Source of the DNA: JBMNCQ01 sp049366715
Lineage (GTDB): Bacteria; Bacillota; Peptococcia; Peptococcales; BICA1-8
DNA: 64,000 nt
NCBI GenBank assembly: GCA_049366715.1
Contig: JBMNCQ010000035.1
Location: forward strand, 75,528-139,527
Direction: 5' to 3'
In this document: piece by piece, positions 34,183 to 44,324 of the stretch
How the letters are laid out: each line of letters starts with the position of its first letter
Numbering within the stretch: position 1 is the first letter of the stretch
Program-made: the position numbers and the translations under genes
The notes under the pieces: generated by a model
What the model saw: only the letters and a program-made list of their open reading frames with translations
Told to the model about the DNA's origin: nothing
The model's database searches: none

Positions 34183-37100
34183 TTATTTGATCTTAATGAG
34201 TAATTCGCCGGCTTTTACAATCTGCCCTTCATTAACGAAAATTTCTTCAATCAGGCCCTTTTGCCGGGCGACTATTTTTGTTTCCATTTTCATAGCTTCG
34301 ATGATAACTAGTCCCTGGTTTTCTTCTACCGGCTGTCCTTTCTCAACAAGGATTTTGAATACTGTTCCGGGAATACCGGCACCTACCTGGGCAGGATCTG
34401 TGGGATCCGCGATTTTAACAACGGTCATCTTGTCCAGGATATTTTTTTCAGGGATAGTAACCTCCCGCCGGATGCCGTTTAATTCAAAGACAACATTACG
34501 GGTACCATCTTCATTCAACTCTCCCCGGCCGATATATTTAATGAGCAGGTTTTTACCTTCTTCGATGACTAATTCCGTAGTTTCCCCGGAATCAAGACCC
34601 AGGAAAAACACCTGGCTGTCCATTCTGCTTAAGTCACCGAATTCCTGCAGGTGTTTTAAATAGTCTTCAAAAACCCGGGGATATAAGCAATAACTTAAAA
34701 TATCTTTTGTTGTGGGCGTTATGTCAAAAGCATCTTTCAGCTTTCCTTCTACATCTGAAAACTCAACAGGTTCCAAAAGTTCACCCGGCCGGCAGGTAAT
34801 AGGCTGTTCTCCCTTAAGGACCACTTTTTGTAATTCCGGAGGGAAACCTCCCCTCGGCTGACCCATCAGGCCTTTAAAATAGGAGATCGCCGAATCGGGG
34901 AAAGTAAGAGCACGGCCTTTCTCGATGATGTTGTCTTTAGTCAGGTTATTCTGAACCATAAAAATAGCCAAATCACCTACAACTTTGGAGGAAGGAGTCA
35001 CTTTGACAATATCCCCTAAGAGCAGATTGACCTCACTATACTTTTCTTTTACCTGGTCAAAAAGATGCCCTAATCCCAGGCTTTCTACCTGGGGTTTAAG
35101 ATTGGAGTATTGTCCCCCGGGTATTTCATATTTATAGATTTCGGTAGCCGCTGATCTAAGACCGATTTCAAATTGCTGGTAATAATTACGTATGCCCTGC
35201 CAGTAATCCGCTAAAGGCTGAAGCTGTTCCGGTTCAAGGCCGGTATCCCTATCTGTTCCGGATAAAGCTGCTACCAAAGAGTTTAAAGGCGGCTGACTTG
35301 TTAGTCCGGACATGGAGTTTAGCGCAGTGTCAACAATGTCTATGCCGGCTTCTCCGGCCATCAGCAGGGTAGCCAGCTGATTTCCACTGGTATCATGAGT
35401 GTGCAAATGAATAGGCAAACCGACTTCTTCTTTAAGGGCCTTAACCAAAACTTTCGCTGCATACGGCTTTAAAAGGCCGGCCATGTCTTTGATGCCCAGA
35501 ATATGCACGCCTCTTTTTTCAATTTCCCTGGCCAATTTAAGATAGTACTGAAGTGAATATTTATCCCGGCCGGGATCTAAAATATCACCGGTATAGCAAA
35601 TACATCCCTCGGCGACTTTGCCCGCCTTAAGGACTTCCTCTATGGCGACTTCCATACCCTTAAGCCAGTTAAGAGAATCGAAAATCCGGAAAATATCAAT
35701 ACCCCTGACGGCTGCTTCTGCAATGAATAACCTGATAACATTATCAGGATAGTTTGTGTAGCCTACTGCATTGGAGCCCCTGATCAGCATTTGTAAAGGA
35801 ATATTGGGGATACGCCGGCGTAATTCTTCCAATCTGGTCCAAGGAGATTCTTTTAAAAAACGGTAAGCCACATCAAAAGTAGCTCCTCCCCACATTTCCA
35901 GGGAGAATAAATTAGCGGCCAAATGGGATGTAGCCCGGGCGATGCTGACCATGTCTATGGTCCTGACCCGCGTTGCCAGGAGGGACTGGTGAGCGTCCCG
36001 GAAAGTCGTATCCGTGACCAGGAGTTTATTCTGCTTTGCTACCCAGTTTTTCAGGCCTTCCGGCCCTTGTTCGTCCAGGAGCTGTTTTAATCCTGCGGGG
36101 GGCAAAGCAGCAGGTACTGCCGGTATATTTGGTTTTTCATAATTTATTTTAGGGGGCTGGGGGTTATTAACAATCATATCACCCAGATATTTTAAGACTT
36201 TGGTAGCTCTATCCCTGGGAAATTCAAGTTCAAAAAGCTCCGGTGTTTCATCAATAAAACCTGTGTGGCACCGGCCTTCTAAAAATACAGGATGATTTAA
36301 AACGTTGGTTAGAAAGGGAATATTTGTTTTAACGCCGCGAATTCGCAGTTCACTGATGGAACGCAGGGCTTTTTTTGCTGTGCCCGGGAAATTCCTGTCC
36401 CAGCTGGTTATTTTAACCAGGAGACTATCATAATACGGGGAGATCACAGCTCCGGCAAAGGCGTTTCCTGCATCTAAACGAACACCGAAACCTCCTCCGC
36501 TCCGGTATGCCGTGATTTTACCCGTATCCGGAGCAAAATTATGCCGGGGGTCTTCCGTAGTAACCCGGCATTGGATGGAATAGCCGCGGATTTGAATGTC
36601 ACGCTGATTTTTAATGGCAATTTCCGGGGAATCCAATGATAATCCCCGGGCTATGAGGATTTGACTTTGAACTAAATCAATACCTGTTACCATTTCCGTA
36701 ACGGTATGTTCTACCTGGATACGAGGGTTCATCTCGATAAAGTAGTGGTTTCCCCGGGCATCAACAAGGAATTCGATGGTTCCTGCATTTTCATATTGTA
36801 TCTGCCGGGCAATTTTTAAAGCATCCGTGCAGATTTCTGCTCTTTTCACAGGATTTAAAGTAAAAGAAGGGGCAAATTCAATAACCTTCTGATGCCTTCT
36901 TTGGATAGAACAGTCCCGTTCGTAGAGATGAACAATATTACCGTATTTGTCCCCCAGAATCTGTACTTCAATATGCTTGGGTTTTTCTAAATACTTTTCG
37001 ATAAAGATCGCATCATTGCCAAAAGCTTTTTTCGCTTCGCTTTTGGCAAGTTCATACTCTTTGAGAAGGTCTTCGGTGCGGTGAACAACCCTCATCCCCC

Positions 37101-37605
37101 TGCCTCCGCCACCGGCAGAGGCTTTAAGAATAACGGGGAATCCGCATTGTGAAGCGATTACCTCAGCCTCCTGCAAAGAGCGGATCGGAGTTTGACTTCC
37201 GGGGATAGTGGGGACACCTACTTCCCTGGCGATAAGTTTAGAACTGATCTTATCACCCATTTTCTCCAGAATTGCAGAAGAAGGGCCGATAAAGGTGATA
37301 CCTGCTTTTTCACAAGCCCGGGCAAATTGCGGGTTTTCAGAAAGAAAACCGTAGCCGGGATGGATGGCATCTACGCCTTTTCTTTGGGCCAAATCAATAA
37401 TAAGACCGATATCCAAATAGGCATCCAGCGGGCCCCTTTGTTCTCCCAATAAGTAAGCTTCATCAGCTTTCGTCCGAAAAAGGCTGTATTTATCTTCATT
37501 GGCATAAATCGCTACGGTTCTAATCCCCAAATCAGTACATGCCCGGAAGACTCTAATTGCAATTTCGCCGCGATTGGCAACCATAATTTTTTTAATTGTG
37601 TTCAA
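34183..37605 (-). CDS. pyc: Pyruvate carboxylase
   Basis: Biotin enzyme that makes oxaloacetate from pyruvate, bicarbonate and ATP. The 1140-residue polypeptide has, in order, biotin carboxylase (1 to about 450; GGGGRGMRVV ATP loop, EMNPRIQVEHTVTE), carboxyltransferase (about 530-800; TTFRDAHQSLLATRVR, metal-site HLHTHDTSG) and a C-terminal biotinyl domain with EAMKMET (biotin on Lys1106). The start is TTG, seven bases after GGAGG. Full length and monocistronic. Provides anaplerotic oxaloacetate. Confidence 0.97.
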   Translation of the reverse strand: MNTIKKIMVANRGEIAIRVFRACTDLGIRTVAIYANEDKYSLFRTKADEAYLLGEQRGPLDAYLDIGLIIDLAQRKGVDAIHPGYGFLSENPQFARACEKAGITFIGPSSAILEKMGDKISSKLIAREVGVPTIPGSQTPIRSLQEAEVIASQCGFPVILKASAGGGGRGMRVVHRTEDLLKEYELAKSEAKKAFGNDAIFIEKYLEKPKHIEVQILGDKYGNIVHLYERDCSIQRRHQKVIEFAPSFTLNPVKRAEICTDALKIARQIQYENAGTIEFLVDARGNHYFIEMNPRIQVEHTVTEMVTGIDLVQSQILIARGLSLDSPEIAIKNQRDIQIRGYSIQCRVTTEDPRHNFAPDTGKITAYRSGGGFGVRLDAGNAFAGAVISPYYDSLLVKITSWDRNFPGTAKKALRSISELRIRGVKTNIPFLTNVLNHPVFLEGRCHTGFIDETPELFELEFPRDRATKVLKYLGDMIVNNPQPPKINYEKPNIPAVPAALPPAGLKQLLDEQGPEGLKNWVAKQNKLLVTDTTFRDAHQSLLATRVRTIDMVSIARATSHLAANLFSLEMWGGATFDVAYRFLKESPWTRLEELRRRIPNIPLQMLIRGSNAVGYTNYPDNVIRLFIAEAAVRGIDIFRIFDSLNWLKGMEVAIEEVLKAGKVAEGCICYTGDILDPGRDKYSLQYYLKLAREIEKRGVHILGIKDMAGLLKPYAAKVLVKALKEEVGLPIHLHTHDTSGNQLATLLMAGEAGIDIVDTALNSMSGLTSQPPLNSLVAALSGTDRDTGLEPEQLQPLADYWQGIRNYYQQFEIGLRSAATEIYKYEIPGGQYSNLKPQVESLGLGHLFDQVKEKYSEVNLLLGDIVKVTPSSKVVGDLAIFMVQNNLTKDNIIEKGRALTFPDSAISYFKGLMGQPRGGFPPELQKVVLKGEQPITCRPGELLEPVEFSDVEGKLKDAFDITPTTKDILSYCLYPRVFEDYLKHLQEFGDLSRMDSQVFFLGLDSGETTELVIEEGKNLLIKYIGRGELNEDGTRNVVFELNGIRREVTIPEKNILDKMTVVKIADPTDPAQVGAGIPGTVFKILVEKGQPVEENQGLVIIEAMKMETKIVARQKGLIEEIFVNEGQIVKAGELLIKIK

Positions 37606-37879
37606 GCTGATACCTCCATGTTTGTCTAAACAGTGTTTTTTAAATAAGTATTATATTATTATAAGGGATAAAAGAATGGCAGGCTAGAACGATTAGCAAT
37701 GAATACATAATACCTGGATGTAAAAAATCCCTTTATTAAAATTAACCTTGCACATTTCCATAAAAATTAGAATATATTTTTCTATAAAAATTATGTTATA
37801 ATAAATATCACTCCACTGTTTGTAAAGATAGAGAAAAGGGTATAAAAATAGTGTCAGCTGGATGAAAAGAGGGGATGCT

Positions 37880-38122
37880 ATGTCAAAAGTATTTAGTTTA
37901 GCAAAGCTTAAGGCCGGCCAAATAGGGGAAATTGTTGAGTTAAAAGAAAATGGGAAAACGATCTTGATGAGTGAAAAACTCGGGATCGCCAAAGGTATGT
38001 CTGTTATTGTACTTCAGCAGGCTGTAGAAGCTGTAGACTGGTTAGTGCAGGTTGGATATAATCAGATTACTTTAAGTAAAGAAATGCTTAATAATATTAA
38101 AGTGAAGTTGGTAAATATCTGA
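37880..38122 (+). CDS. FeoA-domain small protein
   Basis: An 80-residue SH3-like protein with the FeoA pattern: LAKLKAGQIGEIVEL at the start, then EKLGIAKGMSVIVLQQ, and a C-terminal strand. FeoA regulates the FeoB iron transporter, but no feoB is near, so this stand-alone copy may do something else. ATG at 37880 follows GAGGGG. The gap 37606-37879 carries only AT-rich sequence and this gene's upstream region. Confidence 0.75.
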   Translation: MSKVFSLAKLKAGQIGEIVELKENGKTILMSEKLGIAKGMSVIVLQQAVEAVDWLVQVGYNQITLSKEMLNNIKVKLVNI

Positions 38123-38147
38123 AAAACCGGGATTATCCCGGTTTTTT
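38123..38147. terminator. Bidirectional terminator between feoA-like and ppx genes
   Basis: AAAACCGGGA/TCCCGGTTTT with T-runs on both sides, between convergent genes. Confidence 0.88.
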
Positions 38148-38186
38148 GTTTACAGAAGAGAGGCTGTTTGACCTAACTGATGAAAG

Positions 38187-39725
38187 TCAGTTTATTTTAG
38201 TAAGGCATACCTGCAAATTTTTCTTAAATAATTTTTTAAATTCTTTTGCGCTTTTCATAGCTGCGGCTAATTCAAGTTCAGGAGTATTGCCGGTCAAGAG
38301 CTCAACTTTAACTGTCTTCTCAGAAATAGTACAGTGAATACGATCAATGCTCTCGAACTCATTCCGATCTAAATTTTCCGCAATTCTTACAAAAAGACTT
38401 AATTTTTTGATTACCTCGTAGTCTTCCCGGGATATTAGCATACCATATGTTTTCCAGTTCTTTTTAAACTCCAGGTCTCTATGCATGGCTACGATGAAGG
38501 CGCACATTAAAATTTCTTTGATTCTTAGACCGTAAATCCGCGAGTTTTGAATGAGGTAAAAACCATGCTTATGGTGATTATAGTAATCTACATATGTACC
38601 AATATCATGGAGTAATGCTCCGGCTGCCAATAGCTTTCTGGCATCCGGCCCTAATTCATGAAGGGATTGGGTCTGGTCGAAGAGGGAGAGTGCCAGCTTT
38701 TGGACATGAAAGCTATGTTTGATTTTGATATCATAGGTTTTTAGGATATTTTCCAGACTATGCTCCAGAACATTTGTAATGATCCTGTCCGGATAATGGA
38801 TTTCTTGTAAATATTTATGATAAAATAACCCTTCTCGTAAACCATTTCCACTAATAATCAGCTGCGAGGTATTTTGCAGCTGTAGTAAAGTTTTTACTAG
38901 TGCTAAACCGCCGGCAATGATATCCGCCCTGTTCTTGTCAAGGCCGGGGATTTTTTTGCGGGTCTCTAAGGAAGAAGTAATGATTTGCTCATAGATCGTA
39001 AAAAATTCCTCTGCGCTTAAATGATAATTATGGAGGTTCTCCAGGGGGAAGGCGTTTTTCCTTTTGTCAATTTTCGCCAGAGTCCTGATTGTACCGCCAA
39101 TACCTATTATCGGCAGTTTGACTGCTTTTTTTAACCAGCTGACAGCTGATAAACGGTTATGGAGGAAGGTTTCCAGTTTCTGCATTTTTTCCGGAGAGGC
39201 CTCATCTTTACCCAGAAAGGTTTCCGAAAGTACTACCGCACCATAGGGGAGGCTGGTAGATTCTTTAATCTGCCTGTTTACGACCCAGACCATCTCAGTG
39301 CTGGCACCCCCTATATCAACAATTAAACAATTATCCACGGCAATGGAATTTATCACACCCAGGTAGCCAAAATATGCTTCTTCTTTACCGGAGAGGATAG
39401 TTAGCTTAAGCCCGGTAGATTTCTCCACCAGTTCTATAAATATGTCCCTATTCCCGGCCTTCCTTACGGCAGCTGTGGCTACGGCAATAATATTAGCATC
39501 GGCGACGTTGTGTGCTTCGATTAATTTTTTGAAGAGCCGTAAGGTATTTAAAGTTCGTTGAATAGGCTCTGCTTTTAAGATAAGGTCTTTGCCCATTCCT
39601 TCACTCAGGCGGACCATTTCCTTCTCCTGTTCAATCATTTTATAAGTTTTGTCTTCATAAACCTTCATGATAATCATTCTTACGGAGTTTGACCCCAGGT
39701 CTATAATCGCAATTTTCTTTTCCAA
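38187..39725 (-). CDS. ppx: Ppx/GppA phosphatase with HD domain (second copy)
   Basis: ASKHA-fold exopolyphosphatase or pppGpp phosphatase. The 512-residue protein has the N-terminal IIDLGSNSVRM phosphate loop, VDIGGASTEM second loop, GIGGTIRTLA, and a C-terminal HD-type domain (LLHDIGTYVDYYNHHKHG). Start is probably TTG at 39725, eight bases after GAGG; GTG at 39734 overlaps the ribosome site. Last gene of the ppx-ppk-ppx operon, directly after ppk. Degrades polyphosphate or pppGpp; which cannot be told by eye. Confidence 0.88.
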   Translation of the reverse strand: MEKKIAIIDLGSNSVRMIIMKVYEDKTYKMIEQEKEMVRLSEGMGKDLILKAEPIQRTLNTLRLFKKLIEAHNVADANIIAVATAAVRKAGNRDIFIELVEKSTGLKLTILSGKEEAYFGYLGVINSIAVDNCLIVDIGGASTEMVWVVNRQIKESTSLPYGAVVLSETFLGKDEASPEKMQKLETFLHNRLSAVSWLKKAVKLPIIGIGGTIRTLAKIDKRKNAFPLENLHNYHLSAEEFFTIYEQIITSSLETRKKIPGLDKNRADIIAGGLALVKTLLQLQNTSQLIISGNGLREGLFYHKYLQEIHYPDRIITNVLEHSLENILKTYDIKIKHSFHVQKLALSLFDQTQSLHELGPDARKLLAAGALLHDIGTYVDYYNHHKHGFYLIQNSRIYGLRIKEILMCAFIVAMHRDLEFKKNWKTYGMLISREDYEVIKKLSLFVRIAENLDRNEFESIDRIHCTISEKTVKVELLTGNTPELELAAAMKSAKEFKKLFKKNLQVCLTKIN

Positions 39726-39737
39726 TTTGTCCACCTC

Positions 39738-41855
39738 TTATTTTGCTATGTCGTCCTTAATAATAGGGATAAAGGTCAGCGTTGCGGCTTTACCGTTATA
39801 TTTATTATTTGTCTGCAGGGCCTGCTCCGTAAAATATTCCTGGGAATTAAGCAGTGCTTTTCCTCTTTTATCTACGGGTTTATATTTGCCGTCGGGCAGA
39901 AGATTTCTGCTTTTTACGGTATCTAACAGGGAGTAGATTAAAATATTGATAACCCTTCTTTTGCGAAGCGGATCTTCGACAGGAAACAATATTTCGACCC
40001 TTCTGTTTAAATTCCGGGGCATTAAGTCCGCACTGGACAAAAATACCTGTTCATTACCTGTATGATAAAAATAATAAATTCGGGGATGTTCCAGAAATCT
40101 GCCGACAATGCTCCGGACCGTGATATTTTCACTAATACCGGGTAAGCCGGGTCTTAGGCAGCAAATCCCTCTAATGATTAAATCGATTTTTACTCCTTTT
40201 GTGGAAGCATGATAAAGGGCTTCAATTACATCGGTGTCTACCAAAGAGTTTAATTTCATCATGATCTTTGCTTTTTTACCGGCGTGAGCATTTTGCTCTT
40301 CAGTTTTAATTAATTCCAAGATTTTAATTTTTAGGTGGGTAGGTGCTATGGTTAGTTTATACATTTCGGGAACCTGAGAATAACCTGATAACATATTAAA
40401 TAAGGCCGAGGCATCGGCACCAAAATATTCGTTGGACGTAAAAAGACCTAAATCGGTATAAAATTTGGCAGTGATATCATTATAATTACCCGTACCCAGA
40501 TGGACGTAGCGTTTAATTCCGTCCTCCTCCAGTCTGACGACCAAAGATATCTTGGCATGGGTTTTCAAACCCACCAGGCCGTATATTACATGGCAGCCTG
40601 CCTGCTCTAATCTTTTGGCCCAGTGGATATTATTCTCTTCATCAAAACGGGCTTTTACTTCTAATAATACGGTGACCTGTTTACCCTGTTCGGCGGCCGT
40701 CACTAAAGCTTCGATAATCGGAGAATTGCCGCTTACCCGGTAAAGTGTCTGCTTAATCGCTAATACTTTAGGGTCTTCGGCGGCCTTTTTGATAAAGTCT
40801 ATGACCGGATCAAAAGATTCATACGGGAGATGAATGAGGATATCTTTTTTGCCGAGAGCTTCAAAAATATTTTCTTCATTTAATAAATCCTCCGCCGGCT
40901 GTGGAAAGTGGGTCGGATATTTCAGATCCTCATATCCTTCCATAGCATAGATTTTCATTAAAAATGTCAAATCCAGGGGACCGCCGGCATAGTAAACATC
41001 CCGGTGATGAATTTCCAATGCTTTCCTTAAAAGTTCCACCATTTTTTCATCCATTTGATGATTGACCTCTAATTTGACTGCCTGTCCCCACTTTCTTTTT
41101 TTGAGGGATTTCTCAATTTCCAGGAGGAAATCTTCATCTTCGTTTTCTTCAATCGTTAAGTCGGCATTTCTGATGATCCGATAAGGATAGGAGCAGATTA
41201 TTTCGTTTCCGGAAAAGAGCCGGGCCATAAAAAGCATAATGACATCTTCTAAAAATATAAATTCTTTTATCCCGTCCCTGTGAGCGGGGAGGGAAATCAG
41301 ACGGGGCAGCACGACAGGAACCTGGACGGTAGCGAAAATATAGTCTTTTGCTAAATCTTTATTTCTTAAAAAAACCCCGATATTTAAGCTTTTATTAAGA
41401 ATCAGGGGAAAAGGACGGTTATGATCAACCGCCAGGGGTGTAAGGACAGGATAAATGATACTGGTAAAGTATTCTTGGAGAAAATCTTTTTGGACCTGAT
41501 TCAAATTCCCGGGTTGCAGAATAAAAAAGTTGTTTTCTTCCAATTGGTTTTTGAGGATACGATTAAAAAGATTGTATTTATCTGCCACCATTTTTTGTGC
41601 TCTGACAGATATCTGTTTTAACTGCTGTTTGGGAGGTAAACCCGCAGGATCCGGTTTGTTAAAACCTGCATTGACTAAATCCTTTAACGAAGCGACCCGG
41701 ACCATGAAAAACTCATCAAGATTTGAGGCTACGATGGCCAGAAATTTTAATCTTTCCCAAAGAGGATTGGTTTTATCTTTGGCTTCCTGGAGGACCCGGT
41801 GGTTGAATTCCAGCCAGCTAAGTTCTCTATTAATAAAATAATCAGATTTTTCCAT
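39738..41855 (-). CDS. ppk1: Polyphosphate kinase 1
   Basis: Makes polyphosphate reversibly from ATP. The 705-residue protein has the N-terminal domain beginning FINRELSWLEFNHRVL, a head domain and two phospholipase D-like catalytic domains. The autophosphorylated His lies in LKTHAKISLVVR; HLGTGNYN follows, and a second His lies in YYFYHTGNEQVFLSSADLMPRNLNRRVE. Full length. Its start overlaps the stop of the upstream ppx by 14 bases. Confidence 0.97.
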   Translation of the reverse strand: MEKSDYFINRELSWLEFNHRVLQEAKDKTNPLWERLKFLAIVASNLDEFFMVRVASLKDLVNAGFNKPDPAGLPPKQQLKQISVRAQKMVADKYNLFNRILKNQLEENNFFILQPGNLNQVQKDFLQEYFTSIIYPVLTPLAVDHNRPFPLILNKSLNIGVFLRNKDLAKDYIFATVQVPVVLPRLISLPAHRDGIKEFIFLEDVIMLFMARLFSGNEIICSYPYRIIRNADLTIEENEDEDFLLEIEKSLKKRKWGQAVKLEVNHQMDEKMVELLRKALEIHHRDVYYAGGPLDLTFLMKIYAMEGYEDLKYPTHFPQPAEDLLNEENIFEALGKKDILIHLPYESFDPVIDFIKKAAEDPKVLAIKQTLYRVSGNSPIIEALVTAAEQGKQVTVLLEVKARFDEENNIHWAKRLEQAGCHVIYGLVGLKTHAKISLVVRLEEDGIKRYVHLGTGNYNDITAKFYTDLGLFTSNEYFGADASALFNMLSGYSQVPEMYKLTIAPTHLKIKILELIKTEEQNAHAGKKAKIMMKLNSLVDTDVIEALYHASTKGVKIDLIIRGICCLRPGLPGISENITVRSIVGRFLEHPRIYYFYHTGNEQVFLSSADLMPRNLNRRVEILFPVEDPLRKRRVINILIYSLLDTVKSRNLLPDGKYKPVDKRGKALLNSQEYFTEQALQTNNKYNGKAATLTFIPIIKDDIAK

Positions 41856-43413
41856 ATTCCGTCATCCTTTTTATTTTTAAAATTGGTCTGACTCCAAATA
41901 CTTCTTGAAAAAATTCCGATTTAGTCTCAAAAGTCCATTCTTCCAGTAAGATATTATCTTGAGCTTCACCTTTGACAATTAGTTCGGTTTCTTTTAATTC
42001 CAGGCGGAGATTAAATATTTTTTGACGGTGGCTTCTGTCCAGGGCGTCGGCCATTCTGATGATCGCTACGAGTTTAGCAACAATAATTTTATCATTACCT
42101 TTGAGTTTTTGAAAGTTTTGATGACTTGTTCTGGGGACAGCCGAACTATGGTAGCCGGCTACATTAGCGATTATTTTTAATTCATCATCGGAAATGCCCA
42201 TCAGGCCGGAAGCCATAATGATGCTGTAGGAATGATCGGCGTGTCTGTCAAAGCTTAAAAATTTGCCTGTATCATGCAGGATGGTAGCCAGTTTCAGCAG
42301 AAAGCGTTCCCGGAAACCTAAACCGTGTAGTTTCACCAGTTTATCAAACATGAGTAAGGATTTCTTCTCCACATCTTCACTGTGATTTTGGTCGTATTTA
42401 TATTTTTGAGCTATGAAACGGGCTGAAGATACGACGTCCTCCACAAAATCTTTACTGCGCTGGGTATCATAAATTTTATCGGCAATATCACAGACTATCC
42501 CGTCCCGCAATGAAACCAGAGGCGCATATATCCCGCCGGCTGAAGTAAATTCCAGGAACTTTTTCAATACCATCATGGAGGGGATTAAAATATTGGCCCT
42601 TTCGTAAGGCAAATGATAATCTTTAACAATAGTCGGGATGGTTTTATTGAGAATTTCGTCATAGAGATGATTAAAGACCTTGATATCAATGTATTTAAGT
42701 GCGGCAACATCTTCGGTTTTGTTGCACAGTGTACTGATAATCTTGGCGTTTCCCCCTAATACGATGAAGTTGTTTACGGGTTTGTCCGGGATAAATTCCT
42801 GTAACCGGTCAATGTTGCTGGCTATGTATTCTTCTAAGGTTTTGGGGAAATTTATATTTTTATTTTCAATACTCAAAAGGATTTCGTGCAAGCGTAAAGA
42901 CCCCAGTTTAATATTCTGGGTAAAGGTAAGTTTGTTGTCATGATAGATAGATACGGAAATGCTTCCTGAGCCTAAATCAAGAAGCATAGCACCTTCTACT
43001 CGGAATTTCTGGTAATTGGTGAGGTTTTCCCGAATGGATTTGTATATTAAAAATTTTTCCTGGGAGGTATTGATTAAATCAATATTTAATCCGGTTTTTA
43101 CTTTAATCTGATCTAATATGTAATCTCTATTTTCTGCCTCCCGGACCGCACTGGTTGCGACAATTCGATACCGGGAAACTTGATAATCACTCATTAGCTT
43201 TTTAAAACCCTTTAAGATTTCACAAGTCTTTTCAACTGCTGCAAAATTAATCTTTCCGGTTGTAAAAGTGTCGGCTCCTAAAGATATTGGATAACGCAAT
43301 ACTTCCAGAGTCTTAATTTTTCCCAGATCACTGATCTCCGCAATTTTCATCCGCAACGCATGGGACCCTATATCTATCCCGGCAACGATATCCGGTTTGC
43401 TTTTTTTAGCCAT
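41842..43413 (-). CDS. ppx: Ppx/GppA phosphatase with HD domain (first copy)
   Basis: First gene of the polyphosphate operon, 523 residues. N-terminal GIDIGSHALRM and LLDLGSGSISVS phosphate loops, VLGGNAKIIS, then a C-terminal HD domain (LATILHDTGKFLSFDRHADHS). It differs clearly from the copy after ppk, so the two may divide labour between polyphosphate and guanosine pentaphosphate. ATG follows GAGGGG. Three 11-bp-spaced Pho-type repeats lie about 68 bp upstream. Confidence 0.88.
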   Translation of the reverse strand: MAKKSKPDIVAGIDIGSHALRMKIAEISDLGKIKTLEVLRYPISLGADTFTTGKINFAAVEKTCEILKGFKKLMSDYQVSRYRIVATSAVREAENRDYILDQIKVKTGLNIDLINTSQEKFLIYKSIRENLTNYQKFRVEGAMLLDLGSGSISVSIYHDNKLTFTQNIKLGSLRLHEILLSIENKNINFPKTLEEYIASNIDRLQEFIPDKPVNNFIVLGGNAKIISTLCNKTEDVAALKYIDIKVFNHLYDEILNKTIPTIVKDYHLPYERANILIPSMMVLKKFLEFTSAGGIYAPLVSLRDGIVCDIADKIYDTQRSKDFVEDVVSSARFIAQKYKYDQNHSEDVEKKSLLMFDKLVKLHGLGFRERFLLKLATILHDTGKFLSFDRHADHSYSIIMASGLMGISDDELKIIANVAGYHSSAVPRTSHQNFQKLKGNDKIIVAKLVAIIRMADALDRSHRQKIFNLRLELKETELIVKGEAQDNILLEEWTFETKSEFFQEVFGVRPILKIKRMTEYGKI

Positions 43414-43480
43414 AATAACCCCTCTTTATATAAAAAATAAATCACTTAAATCTACCATAACATAAAGTATTGGCAATGTT

Positions 43481-43508
43481 TATTAATAGTTTGTTAACAA
43501 TAAGTTAA
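43481..43508 (-). promoter_or_regulatory. Pho box of the polyphosphate operon
   Basis: On the minus strand: TTAACT (43508-43503), TTAACA (43497-43492), TTAATA (43486-43481), each 11 bp apart, as in Bacillus PhoP boxes. A TATGTT -10-like hexamer follows 17 bases after the third repeat. It points at the first ppx gene. Confidence 0.65.
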
Positions 43509-43633
43509 TGTATACCTATAAATATTGCTGAAGAGCGGGCAAGTGCTCTGCTCATTGTGAGGGAAATCCTGCCTGTTTGAAAAGAAAATCAGGAGGGTAA
43601 GATAAAATTAGCTAAAGACGGGAGGTTTATAAT

Positions 43634-44290
43634 ATGTCAAATAAGCAGCTGATAAAGGAATTAATAATCGCACAAAAATATGAACAGTTAGTTAAAATGG
43701 CTAAGAAAAATCATAACCGAACCCTAAAATATATCCAAATGAATTTATTTGCCGATATCAATGAGCCTTTAAGATGGCGGGCTTTAGAAGCTATCGGCAG
43801 ACTGGCCGGGGAATTGGCGCCGCAAGAAACGGAGGTATATAAAAACTTAATCCGGCGGTTTTTATGGGCGATGAATGATGAAAGCGGTAATGTCCCCTGG
43901 AGTTCACCTGAGGGGATCGGTATAATCATTGCAAATCAGCCTTTTCTATTTAAGGAATATACACCCATGTTATTTACCAACGCCTTTGAAAATCCGATGT
44001 GTCACAGAGGGATGTTGTGGTCGGCAGGAAAAATAGGGCGGGTAAAGGCTGAACCGGTGCTGCCTTTTATAAACCACGTGTTGCAATTCCTAACCAACGG
44101 CAGTCCCGATTTAGCCGGCTATGCCGCCTGGGCTGTCGGTGAAATGAATTATCGTGAGGCGCTGCCCCAAATTAAATTATTGAGGGATAGAAAAGAGAAA
44201 ATCATCATCTATAAAGAGGGGAATTTGATCGAACAGACGGTGGGCCTCTTGGCTCAAGAAGCAGCCGGAAAGCTGGAACTGGTCTCTTAA
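43634..44290 (+). CDS. HEAT-repeat protein of the DVU0298 type
   Basis: A 218-residue soluble helical-repeat protein. Repeats such as EPLRWRALEAIGRLAGELA and NPMCHRGMLWSAGKIGR and GYAAWAVGEMNYREALP fit PBS-lyase/HEAT repeats; the overall pattern recalls the DVU0298 family of sulfate reducers. Function unknown; HEAT proteins usually act as scaffolds. GGGAGG precedes the ATG. It is divergent from the polyphosphate operon, with the Pho box in the shared upstream region, so shared control is possible but the box orientation favours the other side. Confidence 0.75.
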   Translation: MSNKQLIKELIIAQKYEQLVKMAKKNHNRTLKYIQMNLFADINEPLRWRALEAIGRLAGELAPQETEVYKNLIRRFLWAMNDESGNVPWSSPEGIGIIIANQPFLFKEYTPMLFTNAFENPMCHRGMLWSAGKIGRVKAEPVLPFINHVLQFLTNGSPDLAGYAAWAVGEMNYREALPQIKLLRDRKEKIIIYKEGNLIEQTVGLLAQEAAGKLELVS

Positions 44291-44324
44291 GTTAAGTAAA
44301 GATAAGCTTCCTGCTAACATTATG

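Noticed and set aside
39064..39246. Plus-strand frames across the ppx, ppk and pyc genes
   Set aside because: They are antisense shadows of strongly supported minus-strand genes and carry no protein-family features.
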